A model generated the notes under the pieces. That model worked only from the letters and a program-made list of their open reading frames with translations. It was not told the DNA's origin and searched no databases. Below, piece by piece: positions 16,552 through 24,770 of a DNA stretch of 64,000 nucleotides. The position numbers were made by a program, and so were the translations under genes. The DNA comes from Azospirillum sp. OGB3. GTDB lineage: Bacteria > Pseudomonadota > Alphaproteobacteria > Azospirillales > Azospirillaceae. The stretch lies in assembly GCF_014192915.1 (NCBI RefSeq), contig NZ_JACHYN010000008.1, positions 215,058 through 279,057 of the forward strand. Reading direction: 5' to 3'. Every line of letters starts with the position of its first letter. The stretch's first letter is position 1.

Positions 16552-17739
16552 TCAGGCCGCCTTGCGCTGCGGGTTCTTGCGCGCGGTCGGGCTGGGCATG
16601 CGGTGCGGGATATAGTTCTCGTCCAGGAACTCCCGCATGTCGCGGTAGCGCTGGTAGAAGGTGCGGTTGAACTTTTCGAACAGGCTCTGGTCCCAGTATT
16701 CCTCCAGGACGAAGGGCTTGTCGGAATAGACGTCGTAGCAGGGGATCGCGAAGGTCTCCGCGAATTCCGCCGTGCGGCTGTCGTAGCTGAAATAGACCGA
16801 CGGCGTGCCGTTCGACAGCGCCATCAGGTTGCCGTGCAGGCGGTAGCCCAGCACGAGGTCCTTCGAGCGCACGATGTTCTCGTAGTCGGCCACGACGTCC
16901 GAGTACCACAGGCGCGAGCGGTACAGCGCGTCCAGCTCCTCGTCGAAGTACCAGTTCTTCAGCCAGTTGTTGTTGTGCAGCTCGTCCCAGGCCTCGGCCT
17001 TCTGCTCGTCGGTACCCCAGAGCAGCTTCTTCTCCTCGACCTCGCCCTGCATCATCAGGACGGTGTCGAAGCGGCGGCTCATGTCCTTGACGAAGTCGCG
17101 GTGGCGGGTGAGGTAGGTCTTCACGTCCGGCGAATAGTGGCTGGACACCTCGCGGCGCATGGTGATGCCGACATTGCGCACGCTGTCCAGGGAGGGCAGG
17201 TCGATGCGCAGCTCCGGATCGCGGTTGCGGAAGGCGGTCGGGCAGCCGACGATGCGGACGTTCTTGATGCCGAGGTCCCACAGCACTTCGGCGGTGTAGG
17301 TGCCGCGCACGCCCAGCGTCGTCGACTTGTCGGCGAACATCTGCCAGATGCGCTTGCTCTCGTCCGACAGCGTCAGCTTGCCGGTCGCCGGGGCCTGGGC
17401 GCCGACGCCGAAGGCGATGACCGGGATGCGCAGCTTGGACAGCACCTGCTCGGTGCCCTCCGGCCAGGTCATGTGGTCGTGGATGTAGTTCGACCCGCGC
17501 AGGAAGACGTAATCGTATTCGGCGTTGGCCCGGTCCACCACCTCCTGCTTGAACTCGCGGATCTCGACGACGTCGAGACGGTCGAAGGTCAGCAGCTTCA
17601 GCGAGGAATCGTAGACGAAGGCGTCGCCGATGTTGTGGTAATGATTGATGCTACGCTGAATGTTCTGGTAGCTGTACCACCGCACGCAGTCATGGTCATA
17701 GACTTCGCCGGAGGGAATCATGACTAGGATGTTAGCCAA
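16552..17739 (-). CDS. Polysaccharide pyruvyl transferase family protein
   Basis: 395 aa. The family is shown by IGDAFVYDSSLKLL near the N-terminus (the NxGDxl motif), YDYVFLRGSNYIHDHMTWPEG, VIAFGVGAQAPATG, SKRIWQMFADKSTTLGVRGTYTAEVLWDLGI and VRIVGCPTAF. In the C-terminal half LVLGYRLHGNLMALSNGTPSVYFSYDSR is the sugar-nucleotide/catalytic segment. Such enzymes attach a pyruvate ketal from PEP to a sugar of exopolysaccharide or S-layer-associated glycan, which makes the glycan acidic. Its place among glycosyltransferases supports a role in decorating a surface polysaccharide. The acceptor sugar is unknown. Confidence 0.88.
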   Translation of the reverse strand: MANILVMIPSGEVYDHDCVRWYSYQNIQRSINHYHNIGDAFVYDSSLKLLTFDRLDVVEIREFKQEVVDRANAEYDYVFLRGSNYIHDHMTWPEGTEQVLSKLRIPVIAFGVGAQAPATGKLTLSDESKRIWQMFADKSTTLGVRGTYTAEVLWDLGIKNVRIVGCPTAFRNRDPELRIDLPSLDSVRNVGITMRREVSSHYSPDVKTYLTRHRDFVKDMSRRFDTVLMMQGEVEEKKLLWGTDEQKAEAWDELHNNNWLKNWYFDEELDALYRSRLWYSDVVADYENIVRSKDLVLGYRLHGNLMALSNGTPSVYFSYDSRTAEFAETFAIPCYDVYSDKPFVLEEYWDQSLFEKFNRTFYQRYRDMREFLDENYIPHRMPSPTARKNPQRKAA

Positions 17740-17802
17740 TTTAATTCTCCTGGGGTCGGGGTGGTGGAAGGTTGCGGGGTTCGGGTTTTGTCTTGATGAA
17801 TT

Positions 17803-19110
17803 TTAGCCGCTTTGGGACGGCTCAACCCGGATCATTATTCGGACCAGATCACGATCCCTGGTCGGCTTGCAGTTCTTCTGGGCAAGCCGGGTCAGGTAGA
17901 GCCAGGCGTTTCCATCCGTGTCCTCGAAGTTCCGGCTTCTGGCGTCCGGATCGAGAATGGCCGGGTAATAGAAGCTCTCGTCCACGGCGCAAGTCTTGTC
18001 GGTGAGCAGCGGCGCCGCCCAGGCGAGGCGGGGCGCGGACCAGCCGATCAGGTCGGCGGAGGTCGACACCCACACGCCGGACACCAGCTCGCCGCCCTTG
18101 CGCTCCGCCCGCCGTCCGGCCATCACCGCGACGTAGAGGCCGCTCGGCGTGTGGCGGACGAGGCTGGTGACGGTGAAGGGCAGGCGGTCGGGCGGCAGCG
18201 GCGCGCAGACCGACGCCTCGGGGTCGGCCTCACCCTCGGTGTAGGGATCGCGGAAGCGGACGGTGAAGTCCCGCCCGTCCCACGCCCGCCAGGACGCCGG
18301 ATCGGCGAGGTCGCGGGTGCGCATCAGACAGACGCCACGCTTTTGCGCGCCGATGCCCTCGGCAAAGGCCATGGCGTAGTACCAGCCGTCGCGCTCGACG
18401 ATGTTGCTCGGCGCGAACAGCCCGGCGCGCTTCCCCAGATCGCCGCGGAAGCGGTAGGGCACGCCGGCGACGTAGCGCGCCGACCCGAAGCTCTGCCCGC
18501 CGTCGTGCGAAACGGTGAGGGTCAGCGCGTTCCACCAGCAGGCCATGTAGTCGCCGGTCGGGCAGAGGTCGCGGCGCTTGTGGCCGTGATACTCGTTGTG
18601 GACCAGCCCGTAGACGGTGGTGCCGTCCAGCGTGTAGGGCGAGGTCAGCCAACCCATGTCGTCGAAGCGCGCCGGGTCGTCGCGCTTGGCCGATTGGAAG
18701 ACGATACGGCAGGCGTGGTGCAGCTCGTTCAGCGACGGGCCGCTGAGGGCGCGGGCGCGGGTGTGCGCGGCGAGCAGCCGGACGCTGCCGTCCGCCGCCT
18801 TCCAGGCGCGCGCCGGGGCGTCCGGCACGTCCCAGTCCTCGCAGGCCTGGGTGTGGTGGTCGTAGACGGTCTCCAGCGCGGCCCCCGTGGGGACGCTGAC
18901 GCGGAGGTCCGCGGCATGCGAGGGGGTGGCGAGGAGGAGGGTGGCGAGGAGGATGCCGGCGTATTGCTCCCACCCTCCCCACTTCGTGGGTCCCCTCCCT
19001 CCCCCGCTGGGCGGGGGAGGGCCTTTAATCCCCTCCCTCGCCCAGCGGGGGAGGGTTAGGGTGGGGGCCCGTCTGCCGGACATGGGGGCCCGTCGCACGA
19101 ACATCCCCAT
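17803..19110 (-). CDS. Secreted beta-propeller-like protein with a repeat-derived N-terminus
   Basis: 435 aa from the ATG at 19110, which overlaps the stop of the upstream glycosyltransferase by one base. Residues about 15-46 are encoded by a copy of the intergenic palindromic repeat (18971-19070). The true signal peptide comes only after it (YAGILLATLLLATPSHA, residues about 50-66, then ADLRVSVPTG). The mature part has repeated blades typical of sialidase/GH43-like propellers: NALTLTVSHDGGQSFGSARYV, APSNIVERDGWYYAMAFAEG, GVWVSTSADLIGWSAPRLAW and DESFYYPAILDPDARSRNFED. Three such 'SxDxGxxW'-like elements are visible, but catalytic residues could not be assigned. It may act on, or bind, the glycan made by the cluster. 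The real start may differ because of the repeat. Confidence 0.7.
   Translation of the reverse strand: MGMFVRRAPMSGRRAPTLTLPRWAREGIKGPPPPSGGGRGPTKWGGWEQYAGILLATLLLATPSHAADLRVSVPTGAALETVYDHHTQACEDWDVPDAPARAWKAADGSVRLLAAHTRARALSGPSLNELHHACRIVFQSAKRDDPARFDDMGWLTSPYTLDGTTVYGLVHNEYHGHKRRDLCPTGDYMACWWNALTLTVSHDGGQSFGSARYVAGVPYRFRGDLGKRAGLFAPSNIVERDGWYYAMAFAEGIGAQKRGVCLMRTRDLADPASWRAWDGRDFTVRFRDPYTEGEADPEASVCAPLPPDRLPFTVTSLVRHTPSGLYVAVMAGRRAERKGGELVSGVWVSTSADLIGWSAPRLAWAAPLLTDKTCAVDESFYYPAILDPDARSRNFEDTDGNAWLYLTRLAQKNCKPTRDRDLVRIMIRVEPSQSG
18971..19070. repeat. Intergenic-type palindromic repeat, family C, inside a coding frame
   Basis: CCCTCCCCCGCTGGGCGGGGGAGGG and its inverse CGCCCAGCGGGGGAGGG lie either side of CCTTTAAT, with GGGTTAGGGTGGGGG at one end and an additional CCCAC/GTGGG hairpin at the other. 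It belongs to the same family as the elements at 35462, 40851 and 55662, but here it is in frame and read as protein in the gene at 17803-19110. Confidence 0.8.
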
Positions 19111-20423
19111 CACGGCTTCTGCGCCACCGCCCGCTCGGGCATCGACACCGCGCCACCACCCGCGTTCGCGATCAGCGCGTCGAACACGTCGGCGTGGCGG
19201 CGGGCGCATTCCGCGCGGTCGATGGGGCGGCGGATGCGCATGCGCAGCCGGTCCCACAGGTCCGGCGTGGTCAGCGCCTCGGTCAGGCGGTCCACCAGAT
19301 CCTCGACGCTGGCGTTGCGGAAATGCAGGCCATCCACGCCGTGGGTGACCTTCTCGCCCATGCCGCCGATGTTGCTGGAGATGATCGGGCGGCCGTGCAG
19401 GAAGGCCTCCTGGATCACCACCGGCGAGTTCTCCCACCAGATGGACGGCATCACCACCCAGTCCACGTCCTTCATCAAGCCGGGCAGTTCGGCGGAGCGG
19501 TAGCTGCCGTAGAAGCGCACGCGGTCGCCGGCGCGCTCCACCGCCTCGTTGAACTTCTTCTGGTAGGCCTCGGGCTGGCGCTCCAGGTTGCCGCCGAAGA
19601 TCATCAGCGCGCCGTCCTCGCCCCACGCCTTCTCGGAGACGCGGCCGATGGCCTCGACCAGCACATGGGCGCCCTTGAACTCGGTGAGCTGGCCGAAGAA
19701 GGCGAAGCGGTTGCGCTTGCCGCCGCGGGCCAGCGGCCGGGGCGGGGCGATGCCCTCGACGGTCAGGCCGTTCTCGATCATGCGGAACTTCTCGCGGGGC
19801 AGGCCCCAGTCGACGTAGCGGTCGATCAGGAAATTCGACGGGCTGACGTAGAAGTCCGCCTGCTCCAGGAAGGTCTTCAGGAACAGCTCGCGCTTGAAGA
19901 ACTGCGCCTCGCCGATGTGCGGGAAGCAGCCGGCGCAGTCGGCCGGGCTGGCGCGGTAGCACAGCGTGTTGCGGCTGGTCTTCACCATCTGACCGTGGTG
20001 GTGGCAGATGGACAGATACTCGTGGAAGGTCACCACGATCGGCACGCGCGGCAGCGCCTGCCGGATCGCCTGGATCGTCTCGATGCCCAGACCCAGGAAA
20101 TGGTGGAAGTTCACCACGTCCGGCTGGAGATCGCGGACATAGCGGACGAAGTCCTTCTCCAGCCCCGGCAGGTTGCGGTTCGACAGCCGGAAATGGTCGT
20201 AGTCGTTGGCGTAGTAGAGGACCTCCCGCTCCTTCTGGCGCAGCGCCATCAGGGCGGAGCTGCCGTGCGGAGTCACCGGCGGGGAGGTGCGGGCCAAGTA
20301 ATGGCTCTCCCAGCCCGGCAGGTCGTGCAGCCCCTGGTGCAGGTTGTAGGAGGCCACCTCCGCGCCGCCCAGCGAGAAGGCGGGATGGCCGTGGCTGATG
20401 ATCAGGACGCGCTTGTTGCTCAT
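19110..20423 (-). CDS. Glycosyltransferase family 4 (GT-B) with Cys cluster
   Basis: 437 aa from the ATG at 20423. The N-terminal Rossmann half starts RVLIISHGHPAFSLGGAEVASYNL. The C-terminal nucleotide-sugar half has NRFAFFGQLTEFKGAHVLVEAI and the family motif EAFLHGRPIISSNIGGMGEKV, preceded by WWENSPVVIQ. Between the halves is an unusual four-cysteine arrangement (Cys140, 155, 163, 166: ICHHHGQMV, LCYRASPADCAGCFP). It is placed identically in the paralogue at 22641-23942. The enzyme should transfer a sugar from a nucleotide donor to a growing glycan. Donor and acceptor are unknown. Confidence 0.9.
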   Translation of the reverse strand: MSNKRVLIISHGHPAFSLGGAEVASYNLHQGLHDLPGWESHYLARTSPPVTPHGSSALMALRQKEREVLYYANDYDHFRLSNRNLPGLEKDFVRYVRDLQPDVVNFHHFLGLGIETIQAIRQALPRVPIVVTFHEYLSICHHHGQMVKTSRNTLCYRASPADCAGCFPHIGEAQFFKRELFLKTFLEQADFYVSPSNFLIDRYVDWGLPREKFRMIENGLTVEGIAPPRPLARGGKRNRFAFFGQLTEFKGAHVLVEAIGRVSEKAWGEDGALMIFGGNLERQPEAYQKKFNEAVERAGDRVRFYGSYRSAELPGLMKDVDWVVMPSIWWENSPVVIQEAFLHGRPIISSNIGGMGEKVTHGVDGLHFRNASVEDLVDRLTEALTTPDLWDRLRMRIRRPIDRAECARRHADVFDALIANAGGGAVSMPERAVAQKP

Positions 20424-20469
20424 GGTCGGGCCGATCTCGATAGGTCTGCTGGGGGAGCTTTCAGGGGAC

Positions 20470-22644
20470 TCAGGCGGCGGCGCGGGCGGACCAGATGTCC
20501 TCGAAGCTCCAGCGGTCCACCATGGCGCCGGCACGGCGCCAGCGGTCGGCGTGCGCGTCGCGCGGCTGCTCGTCCAGCGCCACCAGCGTGACGCGGGGCA
20601 GCCAGACGCAGGCCCCGCCCAACGCGCGCAGGCGCAGGCAGAGATCCAGCCCCTTGTGGTCGGCCCCCATGTAGGAGCCCATCGTCGCCAGCGCCCGGAC
20701 CAGCGCGTCCTTGGGCAGCAGGGCGCATTCCGGGGCGGCGGCGTCCACCGTCGCCGCGTCCTGCTCCTTCAGCCAGTCGCGCGGGTAGCCGGCGAACCGG
20801 CGCTCAAAGGTCTTGGCGCCGTCCGAGCCCTCCACCGCCATGATGCCGGCGAAGCGGATCGAATGGTCCTCGTAGAGCAGCGTCGGGCTGACCATCACCG
20901 GCCCGCCGGACTTGCGCGACACCCGCTCCAGCGCCGCCAGCCATCCCTTCTCGGTCGGCAGGACGGAGGGGGAGAGCGTCAGAACCCGCTCACCGCGGGC
21001 GTGGGGCAGGGCGGCGGCCATCGCCTCGAACATGTCGGTGGCGTCGGGCGCGGCGACGAAGGTGACGGCCATGCGGTAGAAGGCGGCGGCCTGACGGACG
21101 GCACCGCCCAGCCGCTCGTGCGTGCCGGCGGCGGCGACCACCAGCAGTTCGGTCTCGGCGAAGTCCGGGTCGATGGCGAGGCGGGCGATGTTGAGGTCCA
21201 CATCCTCCCGCGCGTCGGTCACCGGCAGGATCACCGAGACGCGCGGCGCCTTCACCGGACGGCCCATCGGGTGCACGCCGGTCGACGGCAGCGCCCCGGA
21301 GCGGGAGCGGGCGGTGCGCAGCATCGGGCCGACATGATTGGCGATCAGCGTGTCGATGGACGGGCTGTCGAGATTGACCAGCGACAGCATGCGCCGCAGC
21401 GCTTCCGGAGCCGGCGGCAGGCAGCTCAGCGGCAGGAAGGCGAAGCGGTCGTCGGCCAGCTCCAGCTCCAGATGGAACTCGGCGCCCGGGGGCAGGCCCG
21501 AGGGTTCGGCGGCGAAGGCGGTGAAGCCGTGCTGGTCCTGGCCGGGAATCATGCGCCCGGCAAACAGGCCGTCGTGCTGGAACGCCTCGGTCACGTCGCG
21601 GCGGGCCAGCCGCGACCAGCCCTCATCGAGCCGAACGGCGACGCCCGGCCCCTTCAGCGTGACGGCGCGGACCTGCCGCGTCGGGTCGAGCAGCCAGCCG
21701 GCGACGAACAGCCCGGCCCCGGGCACGCGCAACGCCATGTCCAGCCCGGTCCGCACCGGGATGTCGAGCCGCGACACCGTTTCCGCACCGTCGTAGCGCG
21801 AGGCGGCGATGCGCGTCATCCGCTGGCGCGTCTCGGCGTCCTGGATGTTGCCCAGCATGTCGCGGACATGGGCGGAGGCCACGCCATCGGGCAGGATGGT
21901 GCGGTGCTCGAAGATCTCCAGATGGCGCCAGCCCTCGGCGGCGCGGTAGTGGATGCGGCGGATGGCGGTGGGAAGCGGGGTCTGGTCGGTCAGCACCGCC
22001 ATCACGCCCGACGCCTCCGGCGGCAGGTCCGGGCGGGCGAAGGCCCCGGCGGTGGCGCGGTAGGCGGTCGTCTCCTCCGCCTCGATCAGGATCTTCTGGG
22101 CGCCGTTGCGGAAGCTGCGCGCCCAGCCCTGGAGCATCAGGCTGCCGTCGCGGAAGCGGCCGAACACCTCGGCGAAGCCGTCCGGCTGCGACACCTCCTG
22201 GGCGAGGCCCGAGAGCAGGCGCCCGATGCGGTCGGACTCGTTCTCCGCCCCGTCCTTGGAAGATGCGGCGAGCTGGATCGCGAAATCCAGCGCCACGGCC
22301 AGCGCGCCGGGCTGGAAGCCCTTCAGCGCCGAGACGAGGTGCGACGGGTTGGTGCGGACGTTGGACAGGCGCGGCAGGACGAGGCGTTCCCCCTTCTCGT
22401 CCGCCAGCTCGACGCGCGACGGGCGCATCTGGGCCAGCCCCGGCACGCGGATGCCGCCGAGGAACCAACGCTCGCCCTCCGCGTCGGCCCAGGAGCGTCC
22501 GGCGTAGCGGCCCTCCACCGACCCGTCGAGATGAACGGCGCCCTGCGCGGGCAGAGCCCGGTCGATGGCGCCGAACAGGACGAGCGTGTCGTCGTCAAGA
22601 AGAATGGCCGCCGTGATGTCGGCCTTGGTGATCGGTTCCTTCAT
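20470..22644 (-). CDS. Large GT2-like protein with degenerate catalytic site and GWxxDP module
   Basis: 724 aa. N-terminal about 300 residues are a poorly recognisable helical/beta region. At about residue 315 a module GLFVAGWLLDPTRQVRAVTL ... DVTEAF ... HGFTAF appears. From about 469 a GT2 fold begins with VSVILPVTDAREDVDLNIARL. Compared with its paralogue at 24771, the metal-binding NSDV has become SPSV (LTLSPSVLPTEKGWL, near residue 559) and the YNALE-like entry is TDARE, so transferase activity is doubtful. Later segments (VMVSPTLLYEDHSIRFAG, LCLRLRALGGACVWLPRVTLV) keep the overall family shape. Its ATG overlaps the stop of the upstream GT4 gene (ATGA). It may be a non-catalytic partner of the cluster. 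Confidence 0.75.
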   Translation of the reverse strand: MKEPITKADITAAILLDDDTLVLFGAIDRALPAQGAVHLDGSVEGRYAGRSWADAEGERWFLGGIRVPGLAQMRPSRVELADEKGERLVLPRLSNVRTNPSHLVSALKGFQPGALAVALDFAIQLAASSKDGAENESDRIGRLLSGLAQEVSQPDGFAEVFGRFRDGSLMLQGWARSFRNGAQKILIEAEETTAYRATAGAFARPDLPPEASGVMAVLTDQTPLPTAIRRIHYRAAEGWRHLEIFEHRTILPDGVASAHVRDMLGNIQDAETRQRMTRIAASRYDGAETVSRLDIPVRTGLDMALRVPGAGLFVAGWLLDPTRQVRAVTLKGPGVAVRLDEGWSRLARRDVTEAFQHDGLFAGRMIPGQDQHGFTAFAAEPSGLPPGAEFHLELELADDRFAFLPLSCLPPAPEALRRMLSLVNLDSPSIDTLIANHVGPMLRTARSRSGALPSTGVHPMGRPVKAPRVSVILPVTDAREDVDLNIARLAIDPDFAETELLVVAAAGTHERLGGAVRQAAAFYRMAVTFVAAPDATDMFEAMAAALPHARGERVLTLSPSVLPTEKGWLAALERVSRKSGGPVMVSPTLLYEDHSIRFAGIMAVEGSDGAKTFERRFAGYPRDWLKEQDAATVDAAAPECALLPKDALVRALATMGSYMGADHKGLDLCLRLRALGGACVWLPRVTLVALDEQPRDAHADRWRRAGAMVDRWSFEDIWSARAAA

Positions 22645-23942
22645 ACCGCGATGCTCCCCGCAATCGAGCCCTGCGCATGCGATCCCCCCGGACCGTTCAT
22701 TATGTCGTCATAGAGAATGACGTGTTTTTCGGCGGACTCCTCGGTCGTCGGGACCGCCGGCATGTTGGAGACGAGCCGGTCCCAAAGCCCCGGCTCGGTC
22801 ATCGCGCGCGTCATCACGCGCGCCAGATCCGCGGCGTCCCCCGCCCGGAAATGCAGTCCGTCCACCCCGTCGGTCACCGATTCCGCCATGCCGCCGATGC
22901 CGCTGCAAATGACCGGGCGGCGATGCTGGAAGGCTTCGCGGATGACCAGGGGCGCGTTCTCCCACCAGATCGACGGCATCACCACCCAGTCGGCGGCGGC
23001 CATCAACTCGGGCATCTCCTCGCGCCGGTAGGGGCCGTGGCGGACGGCGGTGCCGCGGGCGCCCTTGAACCCCTGCTCGACCCTGTCCTTGAAGGCGTCG
23101 GTCTGGAACGGCGCGCCGCCATGGACGGCCAGCGTCAGGTCCTGCCCCTGCTTCTCCAGCCGGGCGGCGGCCTCCAGCGCGACCGTGATTCCCTTGAAGG
23201 GGTTCAGGTTGCCGAAATAGGCGAAGGCGTTGCGCGGCGCGCCCACGGGCAGCGGCCGGTGCGGCGCCGGACGGACCGCCGGGCGCCCGTTCTCCATGAC
23301 GGAGATGCTGTCCGGATCGATGCCCCAGGCAATGTAGCGGTCGCGCAGGAAGGCGCTGGGCGCCAGGAAATGGTCGACCAGCCCGAACATCGCCTTGATG
23401 TGCTTTTCGCGCAGCACGAACTGGTCGGCCGGCCGGTCGGGGAAGCAGCGGTGGCAGGCGTCGGGCGAGGCCATGCGGCACAGCGCGTGGCTTCCCGTCG
23501 TCACCATCTGCCCGTCGTTGGCGCAGATCGGGTAGTAGTCGTGCAGCGTGTAGACGATGCGGGCCCGCGGGCAGACGCGGCGGATCAGGAACAGCATCTC
23601 CACGCCCAGCAGCAGCGTGTGGTGGATGTGCACGATGTCCGGCTGGAAGGCGCGCAGCAGGTTCGACAGGTCCGGCACGATGCCGTGCAGGTCGATCTGG
23701 CTCTGGAAGAAGTGATCGAAATGCCCGGCCCACAGCACCACCTCGTCGGCGCTGCGGCCCAGCGTCTGGAGGTTGGTGCCGGGCTTGCGGTCGCGGTGGA
23801 CGCCGTTGGTGCAGGCGAGGAACAGGGCCTCGGCCCCCTTGGCCTTCAGGCTGCCGAACAGCTCGTGCGCGAAGATTTCGGTGCCGCCGGGGTGCAGGCT
23901 CGGGTGGTTGTGGGCGACGACGAGGACGCGGGGCAGGCTCAT
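22641..23942 (-). CDS. Glycosyltransferase family 4 (GT-B) with Cys cluster, paralogue
   Basis: 433 aa from the ATG at 23942. The layout is that of the GT4 at 19110: RVLVVAHNHPSLHPGGTEIFAHEL at the N-terminus, NAFAYFGNLNPFKGITVALEAA and WWENAPLVIREAFQHRRPVICSGIGGMAESV in the donor half. The four cysteines sit at exactly the same positions (140, 155, 163, 166: ICANDGQMV, LCRMASPDACHRCFP). It is coupled by four-base overlaps to both neighbours (methyltransferase upstream, GT2-like protein downstream), so the genes are translated together. Sugar specificity is unknown. Confidence 0.9.
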   Translation of the reverse strand: MSLPRVLVVAHNHPSLHPGGTEIFAHELFGSLKAKGAEALFLACTNGVHRDRKPGTNLQTLGRSADEVVLWAGHFDHFFQSQIDLHGIVPDLSNLLRAFQPDIVHIHHTLLLGVEMLFLIRRVCPRARIVYTLHDYYPICANDGQMVTTGSHALCRMASPDACHRCFPDRPADQFVLREKHIKAMFGLVDHFLAPSAFLRDRYIAWGIDPDSISVMENGRPAVRPAPHRPLPVGAPRNAFAYFGNLNPFKGITVALEAAARLEKQGQDLTLAVHGGAPFQTDAFKDRVEQGFKGARGTAVRHGPYRREEMPELMAAADWVVMPSIWWENAPLVIREAFQHRRPVICSGIGGMAESVTDGVDGLHFRAGDAADLARVMTRAMTEPGLWDRLVSNMPAVPTTEESAEKHVILYDDIMNGPGGSHAQGSIAGSIAV

Positions 23943-24766
23943 CGCGCGGCCTCCTTTTCCAGAACCAGGAGATCCTGGAAGTTCTCGGCGTTGCGCTGCC
24001 CGCTCCAATGGCCGCGCAGGACTGGGCGCGCCGGGCGCAGTCCCTGTTCCGCGAAGGTGCCGAGCAGGAAGGATTCGCTGTAGGCGACGGCGGCGTTGGG
24101 GTTGGCCTCGTCGGCGATGAACTCCGGCCCGGCGGCCTCGAGGAAGGCCGGGCGGGCGGTCTTCTTCGCGATGCCGTCCCGCGCGCGGGCGTCCACCAGG
24201 AACAGGCTGAGGAAGCAGCGCCCGCCCGGCTTCAGCACGCGGGCGATCTCCGCCGCGTAGCGCACCGTCTCCGCTGTCCGCAGATGGGTGATGACCGAGG
24301 TCAGGATCACAAAGTCATGCCCGCCATCCGGGAAGGGCAGGCGGGTCTGCGCCGCGTCCTCCGCCCCGCCGGGGTTGTAGAGGGCGTTTGCCACGTCGAG
24401 CGTCCGGAAGCGGAACTCCGGATAGGCCGGGGTGATCGTCTCGGCGCACCAGCGGATGCCGTCCTCGACGATGTCCACGCCGTCGTAGCTGGAATCGAGG
24501 TACTGGGTCAGCGGCACGGCCATGCGCCCGATGCCGCAGCCGATCTCCAGCACGCGGTGCTTCGGCTTCAGCCCGCCGACGCGCACGAAGTGGCGCAGGA
24601 ACTCCGCCCCGATGGCCCGGAAATCGCCGTCGCCGATGAACACGCGGTCCGGCGGCGGCACGGGCAGGAAGCGGTTGCGCGCGATCTGCGCGCACAGCCA
24701 TTCCAGCCGCGGGTCGGTGTTGCGACGCAGGACGGCGAGGCGGCGCCCGGTGAGGATCTCGTTCAT
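23939..24766 (-). CDS. Class I SAM-dependent methyltransferase
   Basis: 275 aa from the ATG at 24766. Residues about 75-95 are the SAM-binding motif I (HRVLEIGCGIGRMAVPLTQYL), followed by YDGVDIVEDGIRWC (motif II acidic end), DFVILTSVITHLRTAETVRYAAEIARVLKPGGRCFLSLF (motifs post-II and III). The family includes sugar and lipid O-methyltransferases. Located between GT genes and overlapping the next one, it probably caps or methylates the glycan. No substrate-specific residue can be named. Confidence 0.88.
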   Translation of the reverse strand: MNEILTGRRLAVLRRNTDPRLEWLCAQIARNRFLPVPPPDRVFIGDGDFRAIGAEFLRHFVRVGGLKPKHRVLEIGCGIGRMAVPLTQYLDSSYDGVDIVEDGIRWCAETITPAYPEFRFRTLDVANALYNPGGAEDAAQTRLPFPDGGHDFVILTSVITHLRTAETVRYAAEIARVLKPGGRCFLSLFLVDARARDGIAKKTARPAFLEAAGPEFIADEANPNAAVAYSESFLLGTFAEQGLRPARPVLRGHWSGQRNAENFQDLLVLEKEAAR

Positions 24767-24770
24767 CAGG

